A stretch of 64,000 nt of DNA from Xylogone sp. PMI_703 (taxonomy: Eukaryota > Ascomycota > Leotiomycetes). The notes beneath the pieces were generated by a model. It worked only from the letters and a program-made list of their open reading frames with translations, had not been told where the DNA came from and did not search any database. This document shows positions 33,713-45,111 of this stretch, piece after piece; positions within the stretch are counted from its first letter, which is position 1, and each line of letters begins with the position of its first letter. The position numbers were made by a program, and so were the translations under genes. The DNA is taken from NCBI GenBank assembly GCA_021399445.1, contig JAJTUQ010000003.1, positions 1,860,001 to 1,924,000 of the forward strand. The letters run 5' to 3'.

Positions 33713-34212
33713 TGGGTTGGTTAGGTATTTTCGCAACTGTTATACAGGTGCCAAAAATTGCGCCGTTGCGGAAGGTGGAAAGATTAATGGGAGGCCATGT
33801 ACTGTATCTTAATCCATGTATCCGTTCCTCACTTAATATAAATATTCCCTAAGGAAAAGAGATATAAGAAGCACGAAGGGAGAACTAGATACACAGGTAT
33901 GTGCACAAGCTTAGCTGGAATTATGGTGTAAGGATTATAAATAAAATAATATTAAGAGAGAATCCTCCAATAGATCAATTCTTTATTACTCCAAGGCCAT
34001 CTCATTGACGTATTTTCACCTTCGTCTCTAATGTCAGTTCTCTCGTCTCCAACTGTCTTTCTTGCTGGCTGAAATTGGAAAGAGATTGGTCGAAGGGTAG
34101 AGCCATACCCCTTTTCTAGCGTTACAATTCAACCCCTTGAATTTAAATATATCGCGTCAATCTGTTGATCACCAATTTAATCCTTCTCCACTATAATAAG
34201 CCGTTAGGGATC
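33713..34212. other. Convergent intergenic stretch
   Basis: 500 bp between converging genes; AT-rich, no gene seen. Confidence 0.6.
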
Positions 34213-36000
34213 TTACTCATAGGTAGACAATCTCTCGGTGTCACTCTTGTAGTTAACCTTTTTCTCGCGTCGACTGTAGAGATACAACAGGGCCAATGTG
34301 AGACCAGTGAGAATAGCGGTGCCTGCTATATAAATCCAGATATAAGGAGACATTATCTTCTGACCTTGTTCCGGGCTCCAGTTGAAGAAGGTCATAGAAA
34401 AGACGGTCTATAAATACGCCATAGTTGTTATTGAGATATTTATCTAAGTTGAAAAGTCTAATTCTGTACTCACAGCAACAAATGTGGCAGGTAAGAAAAT
34501 CATCGTTAGGACAGCAATGGATCGCATTCGTTGCCCGTCCTTCTTGGACTCTTCTGCAATTTCAAGGCTAGACTTTGATATTGTGGTGTTGATTTTCATG
34601 TCTGCTCGGCCCATCTTGTTCCACTCCTAAATTGATTCTGTAATTAGCGTCTTGATCGTAAGATAGTGCAGTAATCGTTCCATTTACCAATTGAGCAGCT
34701 AGAACCATGCCATCGATGATCGTTGCACAAGCTCTGATCTTTTCATCATATTCTCCCTTTAGCTCTAAGAGTTTCTGTTGGATGCGATTTCCAGAATCCT
34801 CTAGATCAGCAAGCTCATCAGAAGGAGTGATAGTAAGCTCTCCCTTATCAAAAGGGTCCACCGACAATTTTGTGTTGACAGGAGTCGACCCCGTAGAACT
34901 CTCGAAATCATGGTCTATAATATGAAATTCTGCTCGCCTCAGCTCATCACAATATGAGACCATTTTATCTAGTTGTTGCCTCCAGTCTTCTAGACCATTT
35001 TTCAACCAACTGATTTCCAGCCATAATTTCATATAGTGTTGAGGAGCCTGAGTTGCTTGAGATGATTGGTCAGAGGCAACCTCCTCCGCGCTGGTGACAT
35101 CTCCACCTTCTACGATATTCACCAATTCGGCAATAAGTGGATTCAATATGTCAAAATGTCGATTGCGCTCGACCTCGGCGAAGATGGTAGACAGCGTCAG
35201 GGGATGGTAAGTAGTGAAATCACAGCTTGATAAACGATCAATAAACTTAGCACGAGTACTCTCACAGCAGCCGTAGAGCATAGCTAGGGTGGTTTTGTTG
35301 TGGGGATAGTATGTAACAGAAAGTGCCAAGTCATTCGACCATGCAGATGATGATCTACAGTTATATACTATCCAAGAATCAGTGGTATTTCTAGGAATAT
35401 AAGGCATCTCTGAGCCTGACTTACCAAATGTTGGAGGATTCATACAATGATCCTTTGGGGCAACAGTTGAGAAGGTTGCGGTGGTGTTTCGGTTGATTAC
35501 TCTTGAAATAGAGCGATGGATTTGGAATACTTGAACAACTCTTGTGCATACGCTTTTTGAAAACGGCAGATATGCAACTTCCATGCCAGAAATACGAGGC
35601 TTTGCCCTTCCTCCTATTCTAGTATAGTATTAACATAATAGTCTCTTGAAAGAGTTAGATACTTAATTTCACAGTAAAGTAACTCCACTTTGATACGACT
35701 CTATGTGCTCTGGTTGCTTCCGCCATAACTCTGTCAGTCATCAAAGAATTGCTTAGGAGAAGAAGTCACCTTATCGAGCCATTCATCCCAGTCTTTTTCT
35801 GATCCAAGCTTCTCGAGTAGCGGAGTAACCTTCCCCTAGATTAATATGTTATCTCTATAAAAGCCCTCTACGATGGCGGAAATATCAATGTAACTGACAT
35901 CGGGACTCTTTACACTGAAAATGTGGCTCTCCATCTCCCAGAACTTGAAGACGTCCAAGTCTTCTTGTCGTAGAAGCGAGCCGCGTTGCACCCACTCCAT
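34213..36000 (-). CDS. CorA-like membrane protein (fungal type), 6 exons
   Basis: Exons 36000-35899, 35835-35770, 35728-35673, 35618-34688, 34626-34474 and 34407-34213 close in phase to 500 residues. Features in order: a short N-terminal region, a strand-helix domain (GMEVAYLPFS, then VVQVFQIHRSISRVINRN), a serine-rich CRSSSAWS segment, two long helical stretches forming the stalk, and two terminal membrane helices (SIAVLTMIFLPATFVA; IWIYIAGTAILTGLTLALLY) separated by SMTFFNW, where bacterial CorA has GMN. This is the same architecture as the gene at 20169-21583, but longer and clearly diverged. Metal specificity cannot be inferred. The large open frame beginning at 35584 is only the fourth exon. 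Confidence 0.87.
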
Positions 36001-37498
36001 GACGACTGCCTCTTTTTGAAAGCCTTCTTAGAGTTTTGTTGCTAAGTAAAGGTGTACAGGGCGATAACCTCTAAGAAGAGACTGAACTCAATATATGTTG
36101 TTCTAACCATAAGCAATACAATGGGATAGAACACGAATACACAAGAAGGTGCTGAGGGGTAAGCTCGTTACCCTTCGCAGGTCCCTTCTAATGCGGGCGA
36201 TGGATAAACGACTGGAAGCGATAGTATACACCACAAGACAAATAGCTCAAAAGATCCCGCATCTAAACTTGTCTACTACTCGCCAAAGTGAGTATTGTGG
36301 CTAAGCCTGCGCGTAGTCCCAAACCGAAGCCTTGGTGGACGGGAGTGCAAAGTTTCTTGCAGATGTCACCCTCCATCACATTGATACACGAATGGAATTA
36401 ATAACCAATACCGATTGCAGCTTCAAGTAATAGCTGTCATGAAAACACAGCTTCCAACGTAGTGTGCCTACCAGCATGCCTTATGCAATATCACCCACCA
36501 TGCTAGAAGTCCAATCAGTGAGATCCAAAATTCGGGCAATACTGATTCTCTTTACATTCTTGGAAGAAGATCCGAGCCTTCATGAGGCCTCAAGGTCCAC
36601 CACTGCTGCTTTGCGGCTCTGCGGACTATTTTTGACTGAGTGACCTTACATTGTGTATATACATGCTCACCGCAAGCCGTGCAAGGCTGTTGACTTTTAC
36701 TGATGTAGGCCATACTGTGTGTCAAATTCCCTACAATTGAAATCAGAATTCACTTCGCCAAGGACTTCCCAATCCGCGATACAAATGTCTGCTTTCATTA
36801 AACAAACCGTGCCCATGCGATATACTGATACCGAAATCCTTGCGCAGGAGTTGGACAGGATTCTGGGCTCACCCAATAACTGGTCATCAGTGAAGGTTCA
36901 CAAGCCCGTTTATGTGCCAAGCCGATACGTTGCTGACTCTCAGGAAGGTAACAGCAGAACATATCGTGCTTTTGGTGACGAGGAGGCTGGAGCAGGTAAT
37001 AATATTAAATATATACCAAATGATCCTCAATATAGATAGCTTCTAATCATCACTTTTGTAGGAGGAGATTGATGAGATAAAGGGGAAAATGCAAGTTCAT
37101 TATGAGAGACATAGTGGGCGGTGACAAAGCCTTGCTTAGACAGCTATTTTAGGCCGGCGGCCAGGAAAATATTGATGCAATCAGTCGGATAGTAAGGAAA
37201 GTAGACCATACGTAGAGATAGAATATAAGAAGGATTATGAGAGACTTCTTAAAGTTGATCGAGTAGGTATAAACCAACGGTGAGAAAGAAGGGGTTCTGT
37301 ATACTTACCAGGTGAGGTATTTGAACGAAGTGGATAATTGTACTAATCTATATATGTTCTTTCTGTTGGATAGGTACATTGTGTCAGCCTGGATAGCCCC
37401 TGGGATCTAAGCAAATGCCGTCCAGTCTCGACATCAGCATTCAACTCTGCCCTCGAATTCATAGCTAGTCTTAGTCATCGGTCACATTATTTCCGTCC
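36001..37498. other. Intergenic region with a possible relic
   Basis: About 1.5 kb. Besides the fragment at 36785-37039, a second protein-like run near 37200-37275 is broken by stops. Otherwise no gene is seen. Confidence 0.45.
36785..37039 (+). pseudogene. Protein-like fragment, unrecognised
   Basis: Open frame from an internal ATG with natural-looking composition (RYTDTEILAQELDRILGS; KPVYVPSRYVADSQEGNS), ending in a stop without an obvious continuation. It could be one exon of a decayed gene whose later part is the stop-broken run to about 37275. No family recognised. Confidence 0.25.
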
Positions 37499-39416
37499 CT
37501 AGAACTGCTGACGCGAAGAAGTCGCTTCCTGACGAGTGCGTTTAGGTTGCTCCTGAGGATCATACTGAGCATCATTGTGATCAACACGGCTAGAGCTACC
37601 TGCAGCCGCAGTACGCTTTCGCTTAATTCCGCGGTCATCGCCTGCCAGGTCGAGACCCGTGGCGGAGTACCCTGCGTAGCTTGGATCCAATTTACATTTT
37701 AAAAACATTTTCTTTAACTGTTCACTGACATCTTTGGATTTGTCACGCCCATCCTTATCGACCAGCAACATTTTAGTCTGAATGTAGTTGAGAAATTCTG
37801 ATAAAAAGCGGCTACACTTTTGTTTCTTCTTTAGGTAGCTAATCCACTGTGACTTTTAGTCTCAACTCACACTCTTCCGGAATGCCGCGAATACGTACCT
37901 TACAGACAGATGATTTGACCTGAGCATGCGCCTGCCCATCTTCTTTCACGAGCATATAGAAATTGTCCAAAAAGAATTTTCCATCCCGATAGCCTGTTTC
38001 AGCAGCTCTTTCATCACTGAAACTACCTAGACCTTCGATTCCAAGGAGAATCCAGGTCACGAATTCCAGGTAAATGCATCCCAGAGACCATATATCAAAT
38101 GGCCGAGAAAGTTTCCCTTTTGTTTCACGTTCAGGGGCCGAATACGTGGGTGTGACCCGAACACCTACAGGGGTGATTTTCGTCGACAAAGCCCTGTGAA
38201 AGGTTGTAAGTCCGAAGTCCGAAAGTTTGAGGACTCCAAGACCATACGAGTTTTTGTCATGTTCGAACCAAAGAATGTTTTGCGGCTTAATATCTCCATG
38301 TCTCCCAAAGTCTTTGCCGTCATCTTCATCCGGAGGACTCCGCGGGGAAGTACCAGCAAAATCTTGAGCGAAAGAAGGAGAAATTGGTGAAAGCTGGATT
38401 GCCTCAGCTTCTTCTAATGTCATTTTTGTATTGTGAATCCCATCCAATCCATATGCAAGCCCTTGACACTGTTCAGCAAACCAACATACCCATTCGTAGT
38501 TCACAACAGAGCTCGGATCATGGTTTTTCCAATAGTCATATAGATTACCACCGTCTGCCCACCTGAAAAGCATGTGGTATCTTTCTTTATATTCGAAGGT
38601 TGTGAGTAGATCAACTTCAAGGTGCCGCCTCGGCTTAACTTTTATCAACGCCTTCACTTCGAGATGAAACCCAATATCATTATCTAGACCCTCGAGAGGC
38701 TTGAGAGATTTGAGTGCAAATGATTGGTGCTCCTAATCATATGAATCAATTATCTGGAAGTGCTGTAGAGTGTATATCAGGTTACTTACCTCTGCATCAA
38801 AGCGATGATGAGCGCAGTGGATCTTTACTCGAATTACTTCAGAATTCCCATCATATGTCTGCTCGTAATCTGTCCACGGCAGGACGGCCTCACTATTGAG
38901 TCGATGAACAGGATGATACTTAATAGACCGCTTCCCCTTGAGAAACACCGGAAGCTGAACCCGCCATTGGGTATTGTAGAAGGCAAGTCTCTTTGCGTAA
39001 CTCCACTGTCGGAAAGCTTCAATCGGCTGAGAGATATCACCAACTTTCCGGGCCAAAATATATTCCTCACCATCTAGAGTAATCTTGAGTAGTGGAAGGT
39101 CGCCGTCGTCAATCCCTTCACGGAGAAAATCTAAAATCAGAGCTGGTTTATCGATGATGAGCAGTATTGCAAAGATTCGACGCGATAAGCCTCGGGCGTT
39201 CAGCCGACTCCCACAAACGTAATCCACAATCTCCAAGCAATTCTTACGAAGTTTTTCACGCGGATGGGCCAACAAATACCCTCGAACGAGTTCAGCTTGT
39301 ATGATCTCCCCTAGCTTGTCATCTGGTAAGAAAGGATCCTTATGGCCAGGACTCTTGTGCAGGGCATCCTGCAGCTGTAACTTCAGGTTTGACATGATTG
39401 GGTAGTAATCAACCAT
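37499..39416 (-). CDS. Protein kinase-like protein with N-terminal helical region, 3 exons
   Basis: Exons 39416-38790, 38732-37899 and 37846-37499; donors GTAAGT and GTACGT, phases closing, 602 residues. Residues 1-200 are a fungal-specific helical region. The kinase domain follows: Lys of strand 3 in HQSFALKSLK, catalytic loop GRHGDIKPQNILWF (HGD in place of HRD; Asp, Lys and Asn all present), DFG in KLSDFGLT, activation-segment end YSAPERE, and the helix F text DIWSLGCIYLEF. The catalytic residues suggest an active enzyme. The C-terminus is basic with KRKR and KRTR, possible nuclear localisation signals. Similar kinases are numerous and variable in filamentous fungi; the role is unknown. 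Confidence 0.88.
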
Positions 39417-40237
39417 ATTTAGTTTCTCGGATCTAAAGTCCGTGAATCAATTCCAAGTGGCAAGTACCGATAATGGCTAGATAGCGAGAGTCTATTCCCC
39501 GTCTAATCTATTGTTGGTTGAGGACGATTCTCGGTCAACTCACGAGGCAGGCCTGTATCGTCAGTTATATTATAACTGATAGAATAGAAAGATATATAAA
39601 TAGACACCAAAAATCGAGGGGAGAGAGATAGTTGCGCGCCATCATCGCCAAATCGGACCGCCAGCGGGCAGTGGTATAAAGCCCTCCCTTCACCAGCCTT
39701 TAATTTCCATCACGGTGGCGTCTGCATACCCGCCAGAAATGGTAGGAGCCTCAAACTCCTCCCACCACTTCTATCTAGTATTGAAGCCAACACCAGGAAC
39801 TAGAGATGAACACGCCCCGCACCCGCCCCCCAATCTCTCCTCCCCCTTTGCAACACAAGCTTTGCCTATGCTCATTTTTGGTTTTGCTAGCCTCACTGAA
39901 GCCACTGTTTACACTTCAGAGTTTCATAGCCGCATGCTGAGCAGTTGCCTCCTAAATGGCTTGCAAGAGTTAAGAAAACTCTACGCAGCCTTGTTAAGTA
40001 CATCATTTAGCCGGCAAGCCCGGAATAGTATGGTTTGCAGCGCCTTCCAGTCAAATCATAAGTGGTTCGGTGAGATCATCCCAACTTGAGCTGAACTCGC
40101 AGCTCGTGGGTTACACATTTCTCCTCCGTCTTCATAAGTTAGAGCATGGTTATGGTTGTACGATTATATATGGTGCATGCCAGCTGGCCGGCATGCAAGC
40201 TCGGCTATGGGAGGTCACATGACCTGATTTGTGTCTA
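39417..40237. other. Intergenic region
   Basis: Promoter side of the kinase gene. An open frame around 39715-40089 shows no family features and has no ATG start. A hairpin with an 8 bp stem (TGCATGCC / GGCATGCA) lies near 40170-40195. Confidence 0.45.
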
Positions 40238-40459
40238 CTATTCCCCCCTAAATGCATTCCCCCCAGCAGCGTAACAACGAGGTTAAAGTGGATGTTATTG
40301 TGGGTACTCAGTGAGATCTGACAAGGACCGCAAAGACCCTATTCTCTTATTTGAGTAATATTTTTATGGGGAAAATATCCACAATACGGGGGTTTGAGCA
40401 ATCAGATCACTGAATGAGTTTGGATACACTGCTAGGAGGATGCATTTAGGGGGGAATAG
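40238..40459. mobile_element. 222 bp MITE with TA target duplication (Tc1/mariner-like)
   Basis: The ends are perfect 20 bp inverted repeats: CTATTCCCCCCTAAATGCAT at 40238-40257 and its reverse complement at 40440-40459. Similarity then continues imperfectly for about 18 more bases (…CCCAGCAGCGTA against …TCCTAGCAGTGTA). Both ends are flanked directly by the dinucleotide TA (40236-40237 and 40460-40461), the insertion signature of Tc1/mariner/pogo-type transposases. There is no coding capacity, so it is a non-autonomous element. The well preserved repeats imply a recent insertion compared with the RIP-like copia relic. Confidence 0.82.
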
Positions 40460-41293
40460 TACAAACACGGATAGCTATTAGGCGTTGACTAATAACACCT
40501 CCTTAAATATAATTAAAAATAAAATTTTATTATCTTAAAAGAAATCTTATATTATGTACAAGGTTTAAAGTTTAATATTTAGTATTTTAGTAAATAACAA
40601 TTGTTTAATTTTAAACCATGGAATTTATATATTTTTAAAATAATAAAATAATGTTTAAATGATATAAATATTTTTCATATATAGAATAAAGTTTAAGTTA
40701 TACAAAAATAAATAATATACATAATGATACAGAAATGGCACATAAAACCTCTTTAAGTTCTTCTTTAGTAATATTAAAGAGATGAGTGTAATTTATGTAT
40801 AGAGTCCTAGCACTGATTACGGTTTAATTGTACCTGATTAGTATAAAGTCGGATAAACCAACTCTCCACAGTCTACTTTCTTACAGGCCTCAATATACTA
40901 CACTTCTTTGTCTGTGCACATTTGCTGGAAAACTGTTCAACCAATAAGAATTTAAAAGAGTACCGGCTGCGGAGGTGTGGGAGGGTGATTTATTCGGACC
41001 TGTACGACGGACAGTACTCAACCGCCATAGATGACCTCAACAAACGACGAGTCAGGTTATCCACATCCTTGGGAAGAGAGGGATGCATTAGCCTAAATTG
41101 CCTATCTAATAGCCACCTTTTACATGGCTGTACACAACCCTTTGCTTGATTTAGAGGTACAATTGGAACCCCTCCCCCCAGCCTTGGAATTCTCTCATTG
41201 ATTCAACCCAAATTCACCCTCTAAAAGCTTCCCATCATGACATACAAGTAGGAGATATACCTCAATTCCGTCATCTCTTGCTAATAATCTTAA

Positions 41294-41536
41294 CATAGCT
41301 CATATGAACCCAAGCCCAAGTCGAAGGCGGGTAAAAAGGGAAAGGAGCCCTCAAAACGGAGCCAAGCACCTACAAAAGGACAGGTTATATCGAAACGATA
41401 CCTTAACCCGTCGAAACTGGAGAAGTTGCTCGATAAAAAGTCTCCAGGGACTTATCGTGTGGTTCTACGACATGATGAGTTCACAATATATGCAGATGAA
41501 AGATTAACAGAGAGGGATATCATCAGCTGCGCATGA
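41294..41536 (+). pseudogene. Lysine-rich protein-like fragment, unrecognised
   Basis: Open from an in-frame TAA to TGA at 41534, without ATG. The text has strong coding character: a basic run KSKAGKKGKEPSKRSQAPTK, then YLNPSKLEKLLDKKSPGTYR and HDEFTIYADERLTERDI. It looks like the last exon of a lost or unassembled gene. An overlapping frame with an ATG (41304) is less protein-like. Confidence 0.3.
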
Positions 41537-42309
41537 ATATATGAGCGCACGTATGGGTTGGGTTAATAGCACCTGGGATCAATTCAGTTATCCAAAGATG
41601 TGGTCAGTGCAGAAATGGATAAGACACATGGGCTTTACACTTCTCTGGCGAGGTTATCGTGTAGTATTTACTAGGCTCTTTTAAACAATCACTTTTAAGA
41701 ATGCTAATAGTCTGCGATTTGGGTTCCCATATGAAACTGTGGATCCCAAGTACACGGTGCAGAACCTTTTGAGTCCCAGGACATATCTGTTGGAATCTGG
41801 AGGACCCAGTATGCAACATAAATGTGGGAACCTTTCCCGGATGGATCCGCAGGACGGAGCGTGGCCACGAAATGCCACTATGAGGACACCACCACATACT
41901 TACTCTACATACAAAAAAGGGAATTTCGCCGCACCACCACCACTTCGTCTGTAAACGCCTCTTTGGTGAGCCAATACAGTAGTAGGAGAGCCTTAAGCCC
42001 GCGGGCAACGCAGAAGTATTGTCGGAGCCGCCCGGACTCTGATGCATCCGGCGCACCAGCTTTCAACCAGCACCGATCCCATCTTATTAATCACTTCAAT
42101 ACTACTTCGAAACGTGAGTTTCGTCACCATAAACGACTTAATATCTGCACGACACTAGCTAAAATGATCTTCATGCAGCTCGGCAAGAGCCCCACTCTGT
42201 TGCTACCGTATAGTGTTCTCCTTGACTAATAGGATTATTCACACTTACTTACATTCAGTTATCGGGAGCGGACCACAGGACATAGACATGGACTGTGTAA
42301 GCGTCAGGT

Positions 42310-42771
42310 GTGAGGAGAAAATGCCGTGACCCTAAGACGTCGCTCCACAGCCACTACATTCAACTTCTAAGTTGTAGTTATATATGTAACAGGAAGAGAT
42401 GTTCCACTCGCTGGGATGATTATGACGAAATAAAGCCTCATCGACCAAGAGTCAGTGGCATGATCTTCCAAGCTGCCATCTTTTTGCACAACTACGGCAC
42501 CAGACCTGTTTGCAGCGATGCCCCTATCGCCTGTCTTAGCCTAGTAGCTGGGTGAGCCAGACCTGCCAATGATACGAGGCTCTGGAGGGAGGTTACCTCG
42601 GCGTCAAAGGTAGCATTCGATGAGCTGCAGCGCGCGACATCCTTGCTGAGGGCAGGGCGTGGGATGCCTATGGCCGCAACCCCAGGCCCTCTTGCACTGG
42701 CTGAACAGACCTTGCAAAAGCGGAAAAGAGGAGTCTACTCTCCGTTCAAGCAGTTGTATACCGTACCACAC
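42310..42771 (+). pseudogene. Stop-interrupted ORF, unrecognised
   Basis: A single frame broken by one TGA at 42553-42555 and continuing to a TAG near 42778. It includes VSGMIFQAAIFLHNYGTRP before and WREVTSASKVAFDELQRATS after the stop. Likely a decayed gene or element; I recognise no family. Confidence 0.25.
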
Positions 42772-44371
42772 TCCATTTAGTACTGGCCAAAAAAGCAGGT
42801 CACACAATTATTCAGCTGACAGGGCTATTGCTGCGCACACCACACTGAATCAACGGTGGCGGTCCAGTAAAAATCTAGTCTCCAAGGCTCTACCACTACC
42901 TCCATAGATAGAAGGTGGTATATATTTATCCAATACACATCTTCTCAATTGGCATGAAACCTGGGTCAAAGACAATACACTAACCCGGCCAGTTGGTGTG
43001 TTACACAAGCCTCGAGCCCAATATGTTATTTTCGCAAAGGCCCCTCACTTCAAACCATGGATTGTCAAACAAAGATAATTGCTTGTTGGCATATGCGCTA
43101 GCCCGTGTGATATGACCAGTACTTCGAACGCACGTATCGATGCTTCTAGACATGATCTGACATGTGAGCAATTTGTCGGGCTGCAACAGGCTCCAACACC
43201 GAGGTGATGGTGTGGGACAACGTCAGACAAAGCCCGAAAGTTATCGTACTTATTAGCCTATACGTGTTCACAGATTGCTTTTGCAGAGGTGGTTATTTTG
43301 GAATGGGCGAGACCCTTAGGCTTCGCCCATCAGCTTAAACACAGGGCTCCATGGTAGATTAGTCCACTAGATAGCGTTTGAGTCATGCAACGCAGAACTT
43401 TGGTCTTCAGAGCTCCAGTATTACTCCTGGCTGGGTAATTATTATGATAAGTAATATGCAGGTCTGAACCTAACAACAGATGAATGAGCGAAATCATATA
43501 GTAGTTGACCATAAATCCGAGGACAGTTGTACTAATCATCGGGTACTGCCTTTCAGGTAAGTCTTTACGGCTGCCAATCGAAGGTCGTTGGGCTTTCTTA
43601 AAACCAAGACATTGAAAACAGAGAGTACGCTTACCTGAAAGCCGACTTACTTACTTTTGTGAGAGTGCTGATAGATTTGAAAATATAATGTGAGAATGAG
43701 TGGATTCAACAGATTTCTGCAGTTATATACCAAACCCTTTTTTACCGAGCCAATTAAATATTCTCCCTTCAACAGGTGAAATACTCCGTAGCCCACTTTT
43801 AGCGCCAAATTGAATCCCTAAGCTTGCTCAGCTAATGTGAGAGTGTAGTGTTTGATTGGTCATTTAGAAAAATGCTGAGACCATACCCGTTCTAATCATA
43901 CAGAGTACTCTGTAGTAAACTTCAAGGCCATTGGGCCTTGTAACATATTATGATTACAATATATTTTTAAGTATTAGATTCACTATAAAGTCTGCAATAT
44001 TATAAGTTCATGTGCTATTAAATAAGATTTCAACAAAGTATTTTCGCTTGTTTTGAGCGAGCCATTAAAATCAAAGTAAAACGTCTAGTTTTAAGATCAC
44101 AATGAGAGTTAGCTGTTTTCACTGGTTGAGGAGGGGATACAAGTTAAGATTTATAGTTGATAGAATTTAAGCAGGGTTATCTGGGCACATTTAAAATAGT
44201 GAGCTGTGAAAAAAATTGTCAACTAATTAATGGTAACTATAATTAAAGTTCGCCTCATTAGGAACTAAAATTGAATGCTTCGTTTTAATGGTGTAATACG
44301 TTTAAGCTACTACTCGAACCCTAGGCTCCTCAGCGTCCTGCTATGGATGTTCTTGGGATTAGCCTGAGTGT

Positions 44372-44428
44372 TGCTAGACTACATGAATGCTAGACTACAT
44401 GAATGCTAGACTACATGAATGCTAGACT
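44372..44428 (+). repeat. Tandem repeat, about 3.5 x 16 bp
   Basis: Three perfect units of TGCTAGACTACATGAA followed by a partial unit TGCTAGACT. No spacer structure, so not CRISPR. Confidence 0.85.
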
Positions 44429-45111
44429 CGCAAGTACGCGTATGTACAAGCTTGGCCTTAGAGCAAAAGGAAATCTCCAGTTGCCTGGCTGCTTATACTG
44501 CTATATATCTGGGGTTCTGACACTTTGTAAAATCACAAGACTCTCTATGTGCACACAGTAACCAGATGAGCGGTCAGGTGTGCTTCCATCCAAGAGGCTA
44601 ACTGTAAGCCATATCAAAAGTGGCTTCAACCTAACGACTTCGCAGCTACTTCAGATCCAGAGATAAAGAGCTATCTGTACTAATTGGATTGGCTTTCTTT
44701 CGACGGCTGAGCTTGTGCCAAGGGGAGGATTAACATTATTTTGGTCTCGCAAGGTGAAAAATATCGAGTTACAGGTGCGTGAGGTGCGTGAGTCCGCGAA
44801 AGTACAGAAGGGCAGTTCAGAAGGGATGATAGGGCTGTTGACGTATTCTGGAAGCAAGCTAGCTGGAATTCGATGGACTAGAATGTTTTTCGGAGCGTTG
44901 ACCAGCTTTTATTCATATGATTATTAACTACATGTATGGCCTGGCTTAAATATTTGATCAATATTGAATGCTCCCCGTAGTCCAGAGATAGATGCTGCAT
45001 CATGATTGGTCACTTTGCGGAGACCATAATCACGTAAGCGTCCGAACAGCAAACTTCTTCCTCTTTCATACTATATCGGATCGAGATAATACTTCTTCAT
45101 TCACAACCAAT

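Larger units (their letters stand above)
40460..45111. other. Gene-poor accessory region, AT-rich with gene relics
   Basis: About 4.6 kb without an intact gene. 40490-40790 is very AT-rich (long T/A runs), and 43930-44300 likewise. A 12 bp inverted repeat CTTTCAGGTAAG lies at about 43552 and 43630. Protein-like relics and a tandem repeat are listed separately. The last 150 bp is the promoter of the regulator at 45112. Confidence 0.5.

Noticed and set aside
34568..35584. 338-codon ORF as a complete gene
   Set aside because: It is exon 4 of the second CorA-like gene plus intron read-through; its stop lies within a spliced region.
41604..42056. 150-codon minus-strand ORF
   Set aside because: Cys/Trp/Ser-rich with no family features; overlaps equally long frames on the other strand, as expected by chance.
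44372..44428. Possible CRISPR-like array
   Set aside because: Units are directly abutting with no spacers, and the organism is a fungus.
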